The notes: generated by a model not told the origin, from the sequence alone. Numbered from the stretch's first letter, positions 28,120 to 37,730 are shown. The stretch is 64,000 bases of DNA from Candidatus Kapaibacterium sp. (GCA_023957315.1 JAMLHE010000011.1:1-64000), one strand, 5' to 3'. Made by a program: numbers and translations.

Positions 28120-28797
28120 CTAAGTGGCATTAATAGATTCAATCATATTTGTTTCGACAAACAGTTTAATCAATCCCAGGCTGCTTTTCACTCCCATCTT
28201 ATTAAGAATATTTTTCCTATGCGTTTCAACAGTTCTTGCACTTATGAACAGCAATTCGGATATTTCCTTAGTCGAATATTCCTCCAAAACAAGTTTCAAC
28301 ACTTCCATTTCGCGTTTACTCAAATTTCCCAAAGCGTGTTTGATATGAGTTGACACTAATTCTTTCTTATCATTTGGTGAACTCACATACAAACTTTTCA
28401 ATGTACCCTTGCACAAATATATATCACCACTGAGTAAAGTTTTAATTGCAGTCAGTACCTCATCGCTGTCGGAATATTTGCACAAATAGCCGTTGGCACC
28501 CAATTTTAGAGCGCGTTTTATGACCCACGATTCGGTATGATTAGAAATCATGAGCACCTTGATATCCGGTTCCTCTGCTTTAACTTTTTTTAACACTTGC
28601 AAGCCATCAATTTCGGGCATATCAATATCGAGCAACATTAGCTCCGGCTTTGATTGGCGAACAAAGTCGAATACTTCAGAACTATTTTTGGCAAGGCTAA
28701 CTTTGAATCGTTCATCGGACGTAGTAAGCATCATTTTAATCAGCTTAGCTATCAGATAATGGTCATCAGCTATAAGTATGTTAATATCATTCATCAT
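28120..28797 (-). CDS. NarL/FixJ-family response regulator
   Basis: The protein has 225 residues: a receiver domain (1-120) with acidic pair D11/D12 and phospho-acceptor D57 (LMLLDIDMPEIDG), and a LuxR-type helix-turn-helix (about 155-212, LSKREMEVLKLVLEEYSTKEI, ARTVETHRKNILNKMGV). Such regulators bind paired 7-bp half-sites as dimers. It is the first gene of the receptor/YfiR/kinase operon; its TAG overlaps an upstream GTG of the receptor gene. Its upstream DNA contains an AATACCAA and a CTACGTAG block that also occur in the repeats before the pilus operon, which suggests a shared operator. Confidence 0.92.
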   Translation of the reverse strand: MMNDINILIADDHYLIAKLIKMMLTTSDERFKVSLAKNSSEVFDFVRQSKPELMLLDIDMPEIDGLQVLKKVKAEEPDIKVLMISNHTESWVIKRALKLGANGYLCKYSDSDEVLTAIKTLLSGDIYLCKGTLKSLYVSSPNDKKELVSTHIKHALGNLSKREMEVLKLVLEEYSTKEISELLFISARTVETHRKNILNKMGVKSSLGLIKLFVETNMIESINAT

Positions 28798-28898
28798 TAC
28801 AAATCACCCCGAAAGCATTTTTAATCTTTACAAATCACTTGAATCCAAAATAAGCAATTTCTACTAAGATGCAATGAAAAATCCCTATTTTAAATGAA

Positions 28899-28917
28899 AA
28901 TACCAAATACTACGTAG
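28899..28917. promoter_or_regulatory. Candidate operator upstream of the response regulator
   Basis: AATACCAA (28899-28906) is followed four bases later by CTACGTAG (28910-28917, perfect palindrome). The two core blocks AATACCAA and TACGTA are the half-sites of the two palindromes in the 21848-22383 repeats. The site lies about 100 bp before the regulator's ATG at 28797. Confidence 0.45.
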
Positions 28918-28956
28918 ATTGAAAAAACATATGCTAAATTTGCTTATAGTACAATT

Positions 28957-28985
28957 AAAAAAGCCCCACAATTACCTGCGGGGCT
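28957..28985 (-). terminator. Intrinsic terminator downstream of tRNA-Lys
   Basis: On the minus strand AGCCCC (28985-28980) pairs with GGGGCT (28967-28962) and is followed by TTTTTT. It lies 15 bp beyond the tRNA 3' end. Confidence 0.85.
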
Positions 28986-28999
28986 ACTTTGTTTCTTTG

Positions 29000-29073
29000 T
29001 ACTCCCTCCGGGGCTCGAACCCGGGACCTACTGATTAAGAGTCAGTTGCTCTAGCCAACTGAGCTAAGGAAGC
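29000..29073 (-). tRNA. tRNA-Lys (CUU anticodon)
   Basis: The minus strand folds as a full cloverleaf: acceptor GCTTCCT with AGGGAGT (two G-U pairs), a D arm with AGCTCAGTTGGCTAGAGC, an anticodon stem CTGA/TCAG with loop CTCTTAA (anticodon CTT), an AGGTC variable loop and a T arm CCGGG-TTCGAGC-CCCGG. Discriminator A; no CCA is encoded. It lies between the TolC gene and a terminator. Confidence 0.93.
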
Positions 29074-29076
29074 ATT

Positions 29077-29084
29077 CAAAAATA
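29077..29084 (-). promoter_or_regulatory. Putative -7 element of tRNA-Lys
   Basis: TATTTTTG on the minus strand matches TAnnTTTG and ends 3 bp before the tRNA 5' end, so transcription could start almost at the mature 5' end. No clear -33 TTG is present. Confidence 0.4.
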
Positions 29085-29111
29085 AGGCTTTTTTTTGAAA
29101 TAACCTGAATT

Positions 29112-30434
29112 TTAATTGCCGGAAATTAAATTCCCCGTGATTCTTAGCAAAGTGGTTTCGGATAGTTTTAGCTGGTATTGTGTCTCGGTAAGCCGTGTGC
29201 GGGCTTTATTTAGATTGTTTTGTACTTCGCGGAATTCCAATGGCGTGATTATGCCCAAATTTAGTCGGTCGGATGCCAAAGCCATATTTTCTTCTGCTAC
29301 TGCAATATTTTCGAGTTCAAAGTCAAGCTTCATTTTCAAGGCATTATATGAATTTTGCACTTTTCTGATTTCCGAAAAAATCAATTGTGCTGTCTGACGA
29401 TAAAGTATATCGCTCATCTCTATACGAATTTGGGCATTTTCGGACTCTCTGCTGCTATTTAAGCCGTCAAATATGTTCAGCGATAGGCTCAAGCCGTAAT
29501 TAAGCCCATACGAAGTGTTTTCGCTCAAAAAACCCGATTGTGATTTTGCTCTCGCCCAATTATATGCACCAAAGGCATCCAATTGCGGCAAATAATATGA
29601 ATTTGCAAGACTTGATTCCAAATTTGCAAGCTTTTGATTTTGTTTAGCTAATAGCAATTGTGTATTTTGATTTTCGATTTCATTATCGGGAATTGAGGCA
29701 ATTTGTGGGAGCAAATCAATTTCCGCTTCGACATCGAAATCATCATATTCACCGATTCCAATCATTCGTTTCAGTTCGATTTTTGAATTTTGATATTGGA
29801 TTGCGGCATCAATCGAATCTGCAATATCACTGTTCAAATCTGTTTTGGCTTGGAGTACGTCGAATTTTGATAATTTGCCCAATGATTCACGCAATTCGGT
29901 CAGCGACATTCTTTCGCGGGAAATCTCCAAATTTTCTTCAATGCTGATTAATACGGCTTTGGTTCGGACAATTGAGAAATATTGGTTGATAATGTCTGTG
30001 GCAGTTAATTCGAGCATGTTTTTGTATTCGAGTTCGCCGATTTTTTGCATTTCCGCTAATTGCTCTTTACGTATAAACATTCGAGTGCCATCAAATATCG
30101 TCCAATTTAAGGCAATTCCTGCATCCAATTGGTCAGAAAGTGCTCCGGTACGGTTTACTTCTCGTCCATCTAAGTAGAGTTGATTGACATTCAAAACGGA
30201 TTTGCGGATACCCGCATTTGCATCAAGTGATGGCAGAAATCCTGCATTGCCGATTGAATTATTATTTTGGTCAATTTCTGATTGTTTCGAAGCAAAAAGT
30301 ACCGCATGATTATTCGCAAAAGCAAGTTTGAGAGCATCTTCCAATGTCAATAAACCTTGTGCAAGGACTTGCCCGCTCAATATAATCAAGCTGAAAGCTA
30401 TTAACGAAATATTTTTGAATAATTTTATCATCAT
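29112..30434 (-). CDS. TolC-family outer-membrane efflux protein
   Basis: The protein has 440 residues, with a signal peptide (about 1-25, ending VLAQG). Two halves of TolC-type repeat follow (LTLEDALKLAFANNHAV at the start; ARTRLTETQYQLKLSETTLLRITGNL at the end), with long amphipathic helices between. TolC proteins form the outer-membrane exit duct of tripartite pumps. The gene is third in an operon: adaptor (34609), RND pump (33543), TolC (30434), with gaps of 4 and 13 bp. The length is normal for the family. Confidence 0.92.
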   Translation of the reverse strand: MMIKLFKNISLIAFSLIILSGQVLAQGLLTLEDALKLAFANNHAVLFASKQSEIDQNNNSIGNAGFLPSLDANAGIRKSVLNVNQLYLDGREVNRTGALSDQLDAGIALNWTIFDGTRMFIRKEQLAEMQKIGELEYKNMLELTATDIINQYFSIVRTKAVLISIEENLEISRERMSLTELRESLGKLSKFDVLQAKTDLNSDIADSIDAAIQYQNSKIELKRMIGIGEYDDFDVEAEIDLLPQIASIPDNEIENQNTQLLLAKQNQKLANLESSLANSYYLPQLDAFGAYNWARAKSQSGFLSENTSYGLNYGLSLSLNIFDGLNSSRESENAQIRIEMSDILYRQTAQLIFSEIRKVQNSYNALKMKLDFELENIAVAEENMALASDRLNLGIITPLEFREVQNNLNKARTRLTETQYQLKLSETTLLRITGNLISGN

Positions 30435-30447
30435 TTCATTTTCAAAA

Positions 30448-33400
30448 TTAGTTTATAGTTTCGGCAACTAAATTTTCAGCTTCTTTAAGTTCATCTGTCA
30501 TAACTGCTTCTTTGCCTGAAAAATACGAATAAATTGCCGGAATAACATACAAAGTCAGTAGTGTAGCTAAAAGCAAACCACCAATTACCGCAATACCCAT
30601 CGAACGACGACTTTCCGAGCCTGCCCCGATAGCTAATGCTATTGGCAATATACCGAGTATTGTAGATAGAGAAGTCATCAAAATCGGTCTGAACCTCAAA
30701 TACGCTGATAGCTTTGCTGCTTCGAATGGCGTACTGCCTTTTGCTTTGATTTGGTTAGCAAATTCAACTATTAAAATGCCGTTTTTCGTAACCAATCCAA
30801 TCAACATTATTTGTCCGATTTGACTAAAAATATTAATTGTTTGCCCGAAATACCACAATGAGAAAATCGCTCCGCCAATTGCAAGCGGAACAGTGAACAT
30901 TATTATAAAGGGGTCACGAAAGCTCTCGAATTGTGCTGATAATACCAGATATATCAGTACAAGCGCAAGTACAAATATAAAAAACAAACTCGATGCACTT
31001 TCCCGATAATCTTTTGATGGTCCATCTAAAGATGTGTACATTGTTTCATCTAATACGCTTTGTGAGATTCTCTCCATCACTTCAATTCCGTCCGCAATAG
31101 TTTTACCTTCGGCTAATGATGCAGATACTGTCGCCGAGGCAAATCTGTCAAATCTGAAAAGTTGTGGGGGAGAGCTGGTTTCGGAAACTGTTACTACATT
31201 GTCGAGTTGAATCAATTCACCGCGATTATTTCTGACATAAATAGATTTCAAATCAAGCGGTGTATTTCTATTCTGGCGCTCCAATTGTCCGATTACCTGA
31301 TATTGCTTTCCGTCCATCACAAAAAAGTCGAACCTTGCACCGCTAAGAGTCAGCTGCAATGTTTGTGCAATATCGGCAATTGATAGCCCTAAATCACGAG
31401 CTTTCATACGGTTGATATCTACTTGCAGTTCAGGTTTGTTGAATTTCAAATTTACATCCGCTTGTGCAAATGTTGCATCATTCATGACGCTATCCATAAA
31501 AATCGGGATAACACTTTTCAATTTCTCCAAATTTGGCGCTTGCAATACATATTGCACAGGCAATCCTCCTCTGGATGAACCGATTGATTGTTCTTGGATT
31601 ACAAAACTTCTTGCGTCTGGTAGTTGAGGCAGTATTTTCTGAATATTTTGAGCCACTTGCTGTTGAGTAGCTTGTCGCTCGTCCGGTTCACTCAACATCA
31701 CGCGTATAAACCCACTGTTCACGGAGCTTGATGCACCAAATCCGGGCGAAGTAATCGAAATCAAAGTTCTTTTTTCGGGCACATTTTCTTCGAGCAAATC
31801 AACTAAATCATTCATGTAAGTCTCCATGAAATCATAGCTTGTACCTTCCGGTGCGGTTGATAGAACACGAAGTGAACTTCTGTCTTCAACCGGAGCTAAT
31901 TCGCTCGGGAGTTGACTACCGAAAAAATATATCACTCCCATTGCGAATAGAATAACCGGGAAAGACAACCAACGGTGCTTCATGAACCAATCGAGTGAGC
32001 TTGCATAGTTCTTTGTCAACGAAACGAAGAATGGTTCAGTCGCTTCGTAAAATTTATTGTGTTTTGTTCTCTTTTTCAAAATTTTCGTTGCAAGCATCGG
32101 AGTCAATGTCAATGCAACGAACGATGAAATTATAACTGCACCTGCTATGACAATTCCAAATTCCCTGAATAACCTTCCTGTAAGCCCTTCGAGAAACAGA
32201 ATAGGCATAAAAACCGATGCAAGAGCTATTGTAGTAGCTATTACAGCAAAGAATATTTCCGCAGATCCTTTGACTCCTGCTTCTTGGGGAGACATTCCGA
32301 GTTCGATTTTTTTGTAAATATTTTCGAGCACTACAATGGCATCGTCAACTACTAATCCGATTGCGAGTACTATTCCAAGTAGTGTCAGCACATTAATCGA
32401 AAAATTAAATAAATACATGATGAAAAAGGCGCCTATCAAAGCAATTGGAATAACTATTACAGGAATTATGGTCGTTCGCCAATCTCGCAAGAAGAAAAAT
32501 ATAATAAAAATTACCAATCCGAAAGCTATGAAAACAGTTTGGACCACTTCGTCAATTGATTGTCTGATAAAAGTTGTTTGGTCGAATCCTATGCCGATTT
32601 CGATATCAGAAGGCAAATCTTTTTTGATTAACTCAATTCGGCGATAAAATTCATCAACGATTTCGATATAATTCGCTCCGGGCTGAGGTATCAGAACTAC
32701 CCCAACCATTGGTATCTTATCGCGTTTTAATAATGTCCTTTCGTTCTCGGGGAATAACTCGGCTCTGCCGACATCTTTGAGTCTGACGATACCGTTTCCG
32801 TCTTGCTTGATAATTAAATCGTTAAATTCATTAACAGTAGTCAATCTACCTAATGTCCTGACTGTTAATTCCGTATTCTGCCCTTCAATTCTACCTGTCG
32901 GTAGTTCAACATTATTTCGGTTTAGTGCCTCGCGAACGTCTAATGGAGTCATTTCAAAAGCAGCTAACTGATATTGATTAAGCCACAATCTCATCGAATA
33001 TCGTTTTTGCCCCCAAATTCTTATTTCGCTCACTCCGTCAATTGTCTGAAGTCTCTCTTTGAATACATTTTCAGCAATTGAAGATAAATCAAGCAAAGAA
33101 CGTGTTTCACTTTTCACATTCAAAAATGCTATCGGGCTTGCATCAGCATCAGCTTTGCTAACTGTCGGTGGGTCTGTGTCCGGCGGTAAATTTCGTTCGG
33201 CTCGAGAAACTCTGTCCCGAACGTCGTTTGCAGCCGCTTCCAAATCAACATCTATATTGAATTCAACTGTTATTGTGCTTCTGCCGTCGCGACTGACAGA
33301 TTTGAGCGACCTGATTCCCGCTATACCGTTAATTGATTCTTCGAGTGGTTCGGTGATTTGCGTTTCCATTACATCAGCATTTGCACCGGTGTAATTGGTC

Positions 33401-33543
33401 GATACTGTAATGATAGGCGGGTCAACGCTGGGATACTCTCGCACACCAAGAAAAGTATAGCCGATTGCTCCAAACAAAACTATTATAATGGACATTACAG
33501 TAGCTAAAACAGGTCTTTTTATGCTTATTTGGGATAAACTCAT
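30448..33543 (-). CDS. RND-family multidrug efflux pump, inner membrane
   Basis: The 1031-residue protein has the AcrB/MexB-type layout: TM1 at residues 10-30, a large periplasmic domain with TNYTGANADVMETQITEPLE, TM2-6 with the proton-relay aspartates (GLVVDDAIVVLENIYKK), a second periplasmic domain, and TM7-12 including GLVTKNGILIVEFANQ with the partner lysine. All key proton-path residues are present. It forms a trimer that exports hydrophobic or amphipathic compounds with the adjacent adaptor and TolC proteins. The substrate cannot be read from the sequence. Confidence 0.95.
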   Translation of the reverse strand: MSLSQISIKRPVLATVMSIIIVLFGAIGYTFLGVREYPSVDPPIITVSTNYTGANADVMETQITEPLEESINGIAGIRSLKSVSRDGRSTITVEFNIDVDLEAAANDVRDRVSRAERNLPPDTDPPTVSKADADASPIAFLNVKSETRSLLDLSSIAENVFKERLQTIDGVSEIRIWGQKRYSMRLWLNQYQLAAFEMTPLDVREALNRNNVELPTGRIEGQNTELTVRTLGRLTTVNEFNDLIIKQDGNGIVRLKDVGRAELFPENERTLLKRDKIPMVGVVLIPQPGANYIEIVDEFYRRIELIKKDLPSDIEIGIGFDQTTFIRQSIDEVVQTVFIAFGLVIFIIFFFLRDWRTTIIPVIVIPIALIGAFFIMYLFNFSINVLTLLGIVLAIGLVVDDAIVVLENIYKKIELGMSPQEAGVKGSAEIFFAVIATTIALASVFMPILFLEGLTGRLFREFGIVIAGAVIISSFVALTLTPMLATKILKKRTKHNKFYEATEPFFVSLTKNYASSLDWFMKHRWLSFPVILFAMGVIYFFGSQLPSELAPVEDRSSLRVLSTAPEGTSYDFMETYMNDLVDLLEENVPEKRTLISITSPGFGASSSVNSGFIRVMLSEPDERQATQQQVAQNIQKILPQLPDARSFVIQEQSIGSSRGGLPVQYVLQAPNLEKLKSVIPIFMDSVMNDATFAQADVNLKFNKPELQVDINRMKARDLGLSIADIAQTLQLTLSGARFDFFVMDGKQYQVIGQLERQNRNTPLDLKSIYVRNNRGELIQLDNVVTVSETSSPPQLFRFDRFASATVSASLAEGKTIADGIEVMERISQSVLDETMYTSLDGPSKDYRESASSLFFIFVLALVLIYLVLSAQFESFRDPFIIMFTVPLAIGGAIFSLWYFGQTINIFSQIGQIMLIGLVTKNGILIVEFANQIKAKGSTPFEAAKLSAYLRFRPILMTSLSTILGILPIALAIGAGSESRRSMGIAVIGGLLLATLLTLYVIPAIYSYFSGKEAVMTDELKEAENLVAETIN

Positions 33544-33547
33544 ATTT

Positions 33548-34609
33548 TTATTGATTTTTTGATATATCTACTTTCATTCCCGGACGCAACATCATTATTC
33601 CTGAGGTAATCAACGAATCTCCGGTTTGCAATCCGGCTGTAATGCTGACATGTGTTTCATTTCTGAATCCTGAACTGACATTGCGAATTACAGCTTCTCC
33701 ATTTTCATAAACATAAACTTTGTCAGAATCTAAGTCCGGGATTAGTGCCTGCGTAGGTATCATAAATAATTCTTCTTTCTCATCTTTGATTAACTCAACC
33801 TCTACATATGTCCCGGGGAAAATACGGTCTGTATTTTTGTATTCGGCTCGCAGTCTTACAGTTCTGGTTGACCTGTCAATTCGCGGCTCTATTACATAAA
33901 CTGTTGCTGTATGCACTTTGTCACTTGGCGGAACTTTGAATTGAACATTTTGTCCGGCTTTGATTTCAGTTGCATATCGTTGTGGAATTGTAAAATCAAG
34001 CCTTAATCTGTCAATAACTTGCAATGTTGTGATTACTTTTTCGGGTGAAACAATTGCACCATTGCTGATTTCCCTAATTCCCAAAATCCCCGAAAACGGT
34101 GCACGAATCTCAGTTTTGTCAATCATTGCCTCGATATAACTCACTGAAGCTCTTTGCATATTTAGCTCATTCAAGGAAATTTCGTACTCTTCTATACTGA
34201 TTCCCTTTTTGTCGAGCAATTGCTTTTGTCGCGATTCGATGCTCTCCAAAAGCTTGATTCTCTCTTGCGAACGCAATAATTCCGCTCTCAAATCAGAATC
34301 ATTCAACTTCACCAAAATACTGCCTTTCTGGGTGTTGCCGCCTTCTTTAAAGTTAATTGAAGTTACTCTTCCGCTGATTTCCGGTTTGATTTCCACTTCC
34401 TCAAAAGGTGCGAGAGTACCACTCAGTACTAACTTGTCTTCGATGATTTCTTTTTCTACAATTTGGATTTGTACTCTCAAATTGGCTTGTTCTGTCTTTT
34501 CATTTTCTGGTTTTTTATCGGATTTTAATAATTTGGGAACTAATACAATTGCAACTAAAATTATGATTATGCCGATTATCGTCGTGTATTTTATTACTTT
34601 AGAACTCAT
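33548..34609 (-). CDS. RND efflux periplasmic adaptor (HlyD/MFP family)
   Basis: The protein has 353 residues, with an N-terminal membrane anchor (about 7-25) and no lipobox. A lipoyl-like half-motif (APFEEVEIKPEISGRVTSINF), a short coiled-coil hairpin, the second lipoyl half (IRAPFSGILGIREISNGAIV) and a beta-barrel and membrane-proximal domain (LDSDKVYVYENGEAVIRNV, GDSLITSGIMMLRPGMKV) follow. It bridges the RND pump and TolC. It is the first gene of the operon and divergent from the decarboxylase gene, with only about 75 bp between starts. Confidence 0.93.
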   Translation of the reverse strand: MSSKVIKYTTIIGIIIILVAIVLVPKLLKSDKKPENEKTEQANLRVQIQIVEKEIIEDKLVLSGTLAPFEEVEIKPEISGRVTSINFKEGGNTQKGSILVKLNDSDLRAELLRSQERIKLLESIESRQKQLLDKKGISIEEYEISLNELNMQRASVSYIEAMIDKTEIRAPFSGILGIREISNGAIVSPEKVITTLQVIDRLRLDFTIPQRYATEIKAGQNVQFKVPPSDKVHTATVYVIEPRIDRSTRTVRLRAEYKNTDRIFPGTYVEVELIKDEKEELFMIPTQALIPDLDSDKVYVYENGEAVIRNVSSGFRNETHVSITAGLQTGDSLITSGIMMLRPGMKVDISKNQ

Positions 34610-34684
34610 TACTTTGTTTAATTTTTTAAAAAGATAGCGACGAATTAATATTGAATGTATTTATTAACTGAAAATGAAAAAAAC

Positions 34685-36118
34685 ATGAAGAAAAATGAAT
34701 TTGTAAAGCACGGTTATCAAATAATTGATAAAATAGCAGAATATTTGTCCGAAGCAGACAAATATCCTGTTCGTTCGCAAGTCAAACCGGGAGAAGTCAG
34801 AAGCCAAATTCCGGCTGCCGCACCTAATGAAGGTGAGGACTTTGAAGATATTTTGAAAGATTTTGACAATATCATTATGCCCGGCATAACACATTGGCAG
34901 AGTCCGAATTTTTATGCTTATTTTCCTTCCAACACAAGCTATCCTTCCATTTTGGGCGAATTGTTGACCTCAGGGTTGGGTATAAATGCTTTTTCGTGGG
35001 AAACATCTCCCGCAGCTACTGAATTGGAAGAAACTGTAACGGATTGGTTGCGGCAAATGCTTGGTTTGACAGATGATTTTGTTGGTGTAATCCAAGACAC
35101 TGCTTCGAGTGCTACAATTTGCTCCATACTCACTGCTCGCGAAAAAATGTCAAATTTCGAGTCCGGAAAAAAAGGCATCGGCGGCAAAATATTTCGCGTT
35201 TATGCTTCGACCGAAATTCACTCTTCCATAGATAAAGCTGTCCGTATTGCCGGAATCGGAACTGATAATTTAGTCAAAATACCTGTGGATGAAAATTATG
35301 CTATGCGTTCAGATTTGCTTCGCGAAGCTATTCAGTCCGATTTGAAGGCAGGTTTGACGCCTATGTGCGTCGTTTCGGCAATGGGTACGACCGGCTCATT
35401 GGCATTCGACCCAATTGCAGAAAATTATGAAATTTGCAAAGAGTTTGGTCTGTGGCATCACATTGATGCTGCATATGCAGGAAGTGCATTCATTTTGGAA
35501 GAATTCAAACATCTGTCCGAACTCGCCTCAAATTGCGATACTTTTGTTTTCAATCCTCACAAATGGCTCTTCATTAACTTTGATTTCTCGGTTTACTTCG
35601 TAAAAGATGAGCAATCTTTGATTAGAACATTTGAAATCTTGCCTGAATACTTGCGTTACAAACGAGGCTCGGAAGTGAAAAATTATCGTGATTGGGGAAT
35701 TCAATTAGGACGCAGATTCAGAGCCTTGAAAGCATGGTTTGTCATTCGCAGTTTCGGAGTTGATGAGTTGAAATCTATTCTCCGTCATCATATCGCATTG
35801 GGCGGCATCTTTCATGATTGGGTCAAGTCAAATAAAGATTTCGAGGTATTGGCTCCTGTGGTGATGAATGTAGTTTGTTTCCGCTTGCATCCTGTCGGAA
35901 TTGACGATGAAACGCTTTTAAACAGCATTAATGTGCAATTACTTGACGATGTAAACTCAACAGGCAAGGTGTTTTTGAGCAAAACAAAGTTAAATGATAT
36001 ATTCACAATTCGTATGGTCACGGCTAATTTAAACGTGACCGAACAACACATTAGCGATGCTTGGAAATTAATTGTTGAAACTTCGGAAAATTTAATTCGT
36101 AGAACAAATTTACGCTGA
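34685..36118 (+). CDS. PLP-dependent group II aromatic amino acid decarboxylase-like
   Basis: The ATG at 34685 is preferred because MKKNEFVKHGYQIIDKIAEYL matches the usual family start; an upstream ATG at 34655 adds ten residues and overlaps a -7-like TAATATTG (34646-34653). About 477 residues, normal length. Visible signatures: YPSILGELLTSGLGINAFSW, GVIQDTASSATICSILTARE, WHHIDAAYAGSAF and the PLP-lysine motif NPHKWLF. The family removes CO2 from aromatic amino acids to give amines such as tyramine, tryptamine or phenethylamine; the substrate cannot be read from the sequence. It is followed 15 bp later by a VWA-OmpA lipoprotein gene, so it may head a four-gene operon. Confidence 0.88.
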   Translation: MKKNEFVKHGYQIIDKIAEYLSEADKYPVRSQVKPGEVRSQIPAAAPNEGEDFEDILKDFDNIIMPGITHWQSPNFYAYFPSNTSYPSILGELLTSGLGINAFSWETSPAATELEETVTDWLRQMLGLTDDFVGVIQDTASSATICSILTAREKMSNFESGKKGIGGKIFRVYASTEIHSSIDKAVRIAGIGTDNLVKIPVDENYAMRSDLLREAIQSDLKAGLTPMCVVSAMGTTGSLAFDPIAENYEICKEFGLWHHIDAAYAGSAFILEEFKHLSELASNCDTFVFNPHKWLFINFDFSVYFVKDEQSLIRTFEILPEYLRYKRGSEVKNYRDWGIQLGRRFRALKAWFVIRSFGVDELKSILRHHIALGGIFHDWVKSNKDFEVLAPVVMNVVCFRLHPVGIDDETLLNSINVQLLDDVNSTGKVFLSKTKLNDIFTIRMVTANLNVTEQHISDAWKLIVETSENLIRRTNLR

Positions 36119-36133
36119 TATATTTGTAAATAA

Positions 36134-37729
36134 ATGAAACTAAATCGAATCATTCCGGTAATCGCAATATTAATGATTGCATTGCTTTGCAAATCATGCT
36201 TCTTTATACCTATTGCACTTGTTGAACAATTGGATAGCTTGGAAGAAGCGAGAATTAAAAATGATTCGACATATAAAAGAATTTACCTTAGTGGCAGCAA
36301 CAGAATAGCCTCAGCAGACGATTTTTTTGATGAATACAGCAATCAAATTGATTCCATTGCATCAATCGCAACAGTCGGCAAATCGGATACAACAAACATA
36401 GACTACCAAGTTAGGTCTATCTCAACCAAAGGAGATACAGTCCACATTTATGTAGCTCCGCCTCCTGAAAAAAAGCCTATTGATTTGAAATTTGATATAA
36501 TAAATGTTGATGATTCGAACTATCCTGATGAAATCAAAGTAAGAGCACTTGTTTACGATAACGAAGGCAAATACATTAGTGGACTTGCTCCTCCATATCT
36601 TTCGGAAGGCAGGACTGTCGGCGATTATTGGAAAAGTGTCCACGATAGTTGCAGTGGTGTAAATAACAATATTGAAAATTTTGATGTTGTGGAAATCCGC
36701 GAGAGTGAAGCTCGCAAACATGCCATAGCTTTTGCTTTAGACCACTCAGGGTCCATGGGCAGTAATCGTATCGCCAGGTTGCAAATTGCAGTTCAACGCC
36801 TTCTGCGTGCCATCAAGCCCGGCGATGCAGTTGCAATCGTCAAATTTGATTCCAAATTGCATACTGAGGTGGACTTGACTTATGATATGTCATCAGCAAT
36901 AAAAAAATTCGTGGTTGATAGTGGCAAATCAGGTAAATTCGGTGGTGGAACTGCGCTATTTGATGCTGCAAACCACGGAATTAGCTTGTTGAATAAAGCG
37001 GACGATTCTTATAAAAAGGTGCTAATTGCCTTCAGTGACGGTCAAGATAATACTTCAAAATCTAAGATTGACAGCTTGCTGAGGTTCGCTAAAGCTTCAA
37101 ATGTCGAGATTTATTCAATCGCTTACGGTGCTGCGGATAAATCCCTCGAAACTATGGCTGAATACACCGGTGGAAGAATGTATCGAACATTGTCGTCAAA
37201 TGAATTTCCATTTATTTTCAGAGATATTTATTTATTGCTCAAAAATTATTATTTGATTAGCTACCGTCCACCCGAATGTGACAATTTGCACAAAGTCAAT
37301 GTTAAGCTCGGCTCTGCGGACGGACGCCTTACATTCGATGCCGGCGGTCAGTATGATAGAAGCGTATTCCAAAAGTACTCTCCTATCGGTACAATTGCAA
37401 TCATGAATATTGAATTTGATTTCGGCAGCGACAAAATCGAAGCTGAATCTTATCCAATGTTGGATAAAATTGCCGATGCAATGAAAAATAATCCCAATAT
37501 GAAAATATTAGTCACTGGTCATACTGACGATGTGGGGAGCGATGACAGCAATTTGGCGCTTTCAGTGCGAAGGGCTGTATCAGTCAAAGCTGCGCTCATC
37601 CAGCGCGGAATAGCCTCAGATAGAATCAGAACTGTTGGCAAAGGTGAAAGTCTGCCGATTGCACCCAATACTTCTGAGGAAAATCGCAGAATTAATCGCC
37701 GAACCGAATTCACTATAATCGAGAATTAA
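36134..37729 (+). CDS. VWA and OmpA domain lipoprotein
   Basis: The 531-residue protein has a lipoprotein-type signal (IALLCKSC-F, Cys about 22). A VWA domain (about 195-375) has a MIDAS-like start ALDHSGSMGS and FSDGQDN. A C-terminal OmpA domain (about 415-530) has FDFGSDKIE, VTGHTDDVGSDDSN, LSVRRAVSVKAAL and ENRRINRRTEF. It should sit in the outer membrane facing the periplasm, with the OmpA end on peptidoglycan and the VWA domain available for a partner. The next gene begins 1 bp after its stop, so they are cotranscribed. Confidence 0.9.
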   Translation: MKLNRIIPVIAILMIALLCKSCFFIPIALVEQLDSLEEARIKNDSTYKRIYLSGSNRIASADDFFDEYSNQIDSIASIATVGKSDTTNIDYQVRSISTKGDTVHIYVAPPPEKKPIDLKFDIINVDDSNYPDEIKVRALVYDNEGKYISGLAPPYLSEGRTVGDYWKSVHDSCSGVNNNIENFDVVEIRESEARKHAIAFALDHSGSMGSNRIARLQIAVQRLLRAIKPGDAVAIVKFDSKLHTEVDLTYDMSSAIKKFVVDSGKSGKFGGGTALFDAANHGISLLNKADDSYKKVLIAFSDGQDNTSKSKIDSLLRFAKASNVEIYSIAYGAADKSLETMAEYTGGRMYRTLSSNEFPFIFRDIYLLLKNYYLISYRPPECDNLHKVNVKLGSADGRLTFDAGGQYDRSVFQKYSPIGTIAIMNIEFDFGSDKIEAESYPMLDKIADAMKNNPNMKILVTGHTDDVGSDDSNLALSVRRAVSVKAALIQRGIASDRIRTVGKGESLPIAPNTSEENRRINRRTEFTIIEN

Positions 37730-37730
37730 G

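Noticed and set aside
29000..29073. tRNA-Lys as a pseudogene because no CCA is encoded and the acceptor has two G-U pairs
   Set aside because: Many bacteria add CCA after transcription, all arms pair, and a promoter element and terminator flank it.
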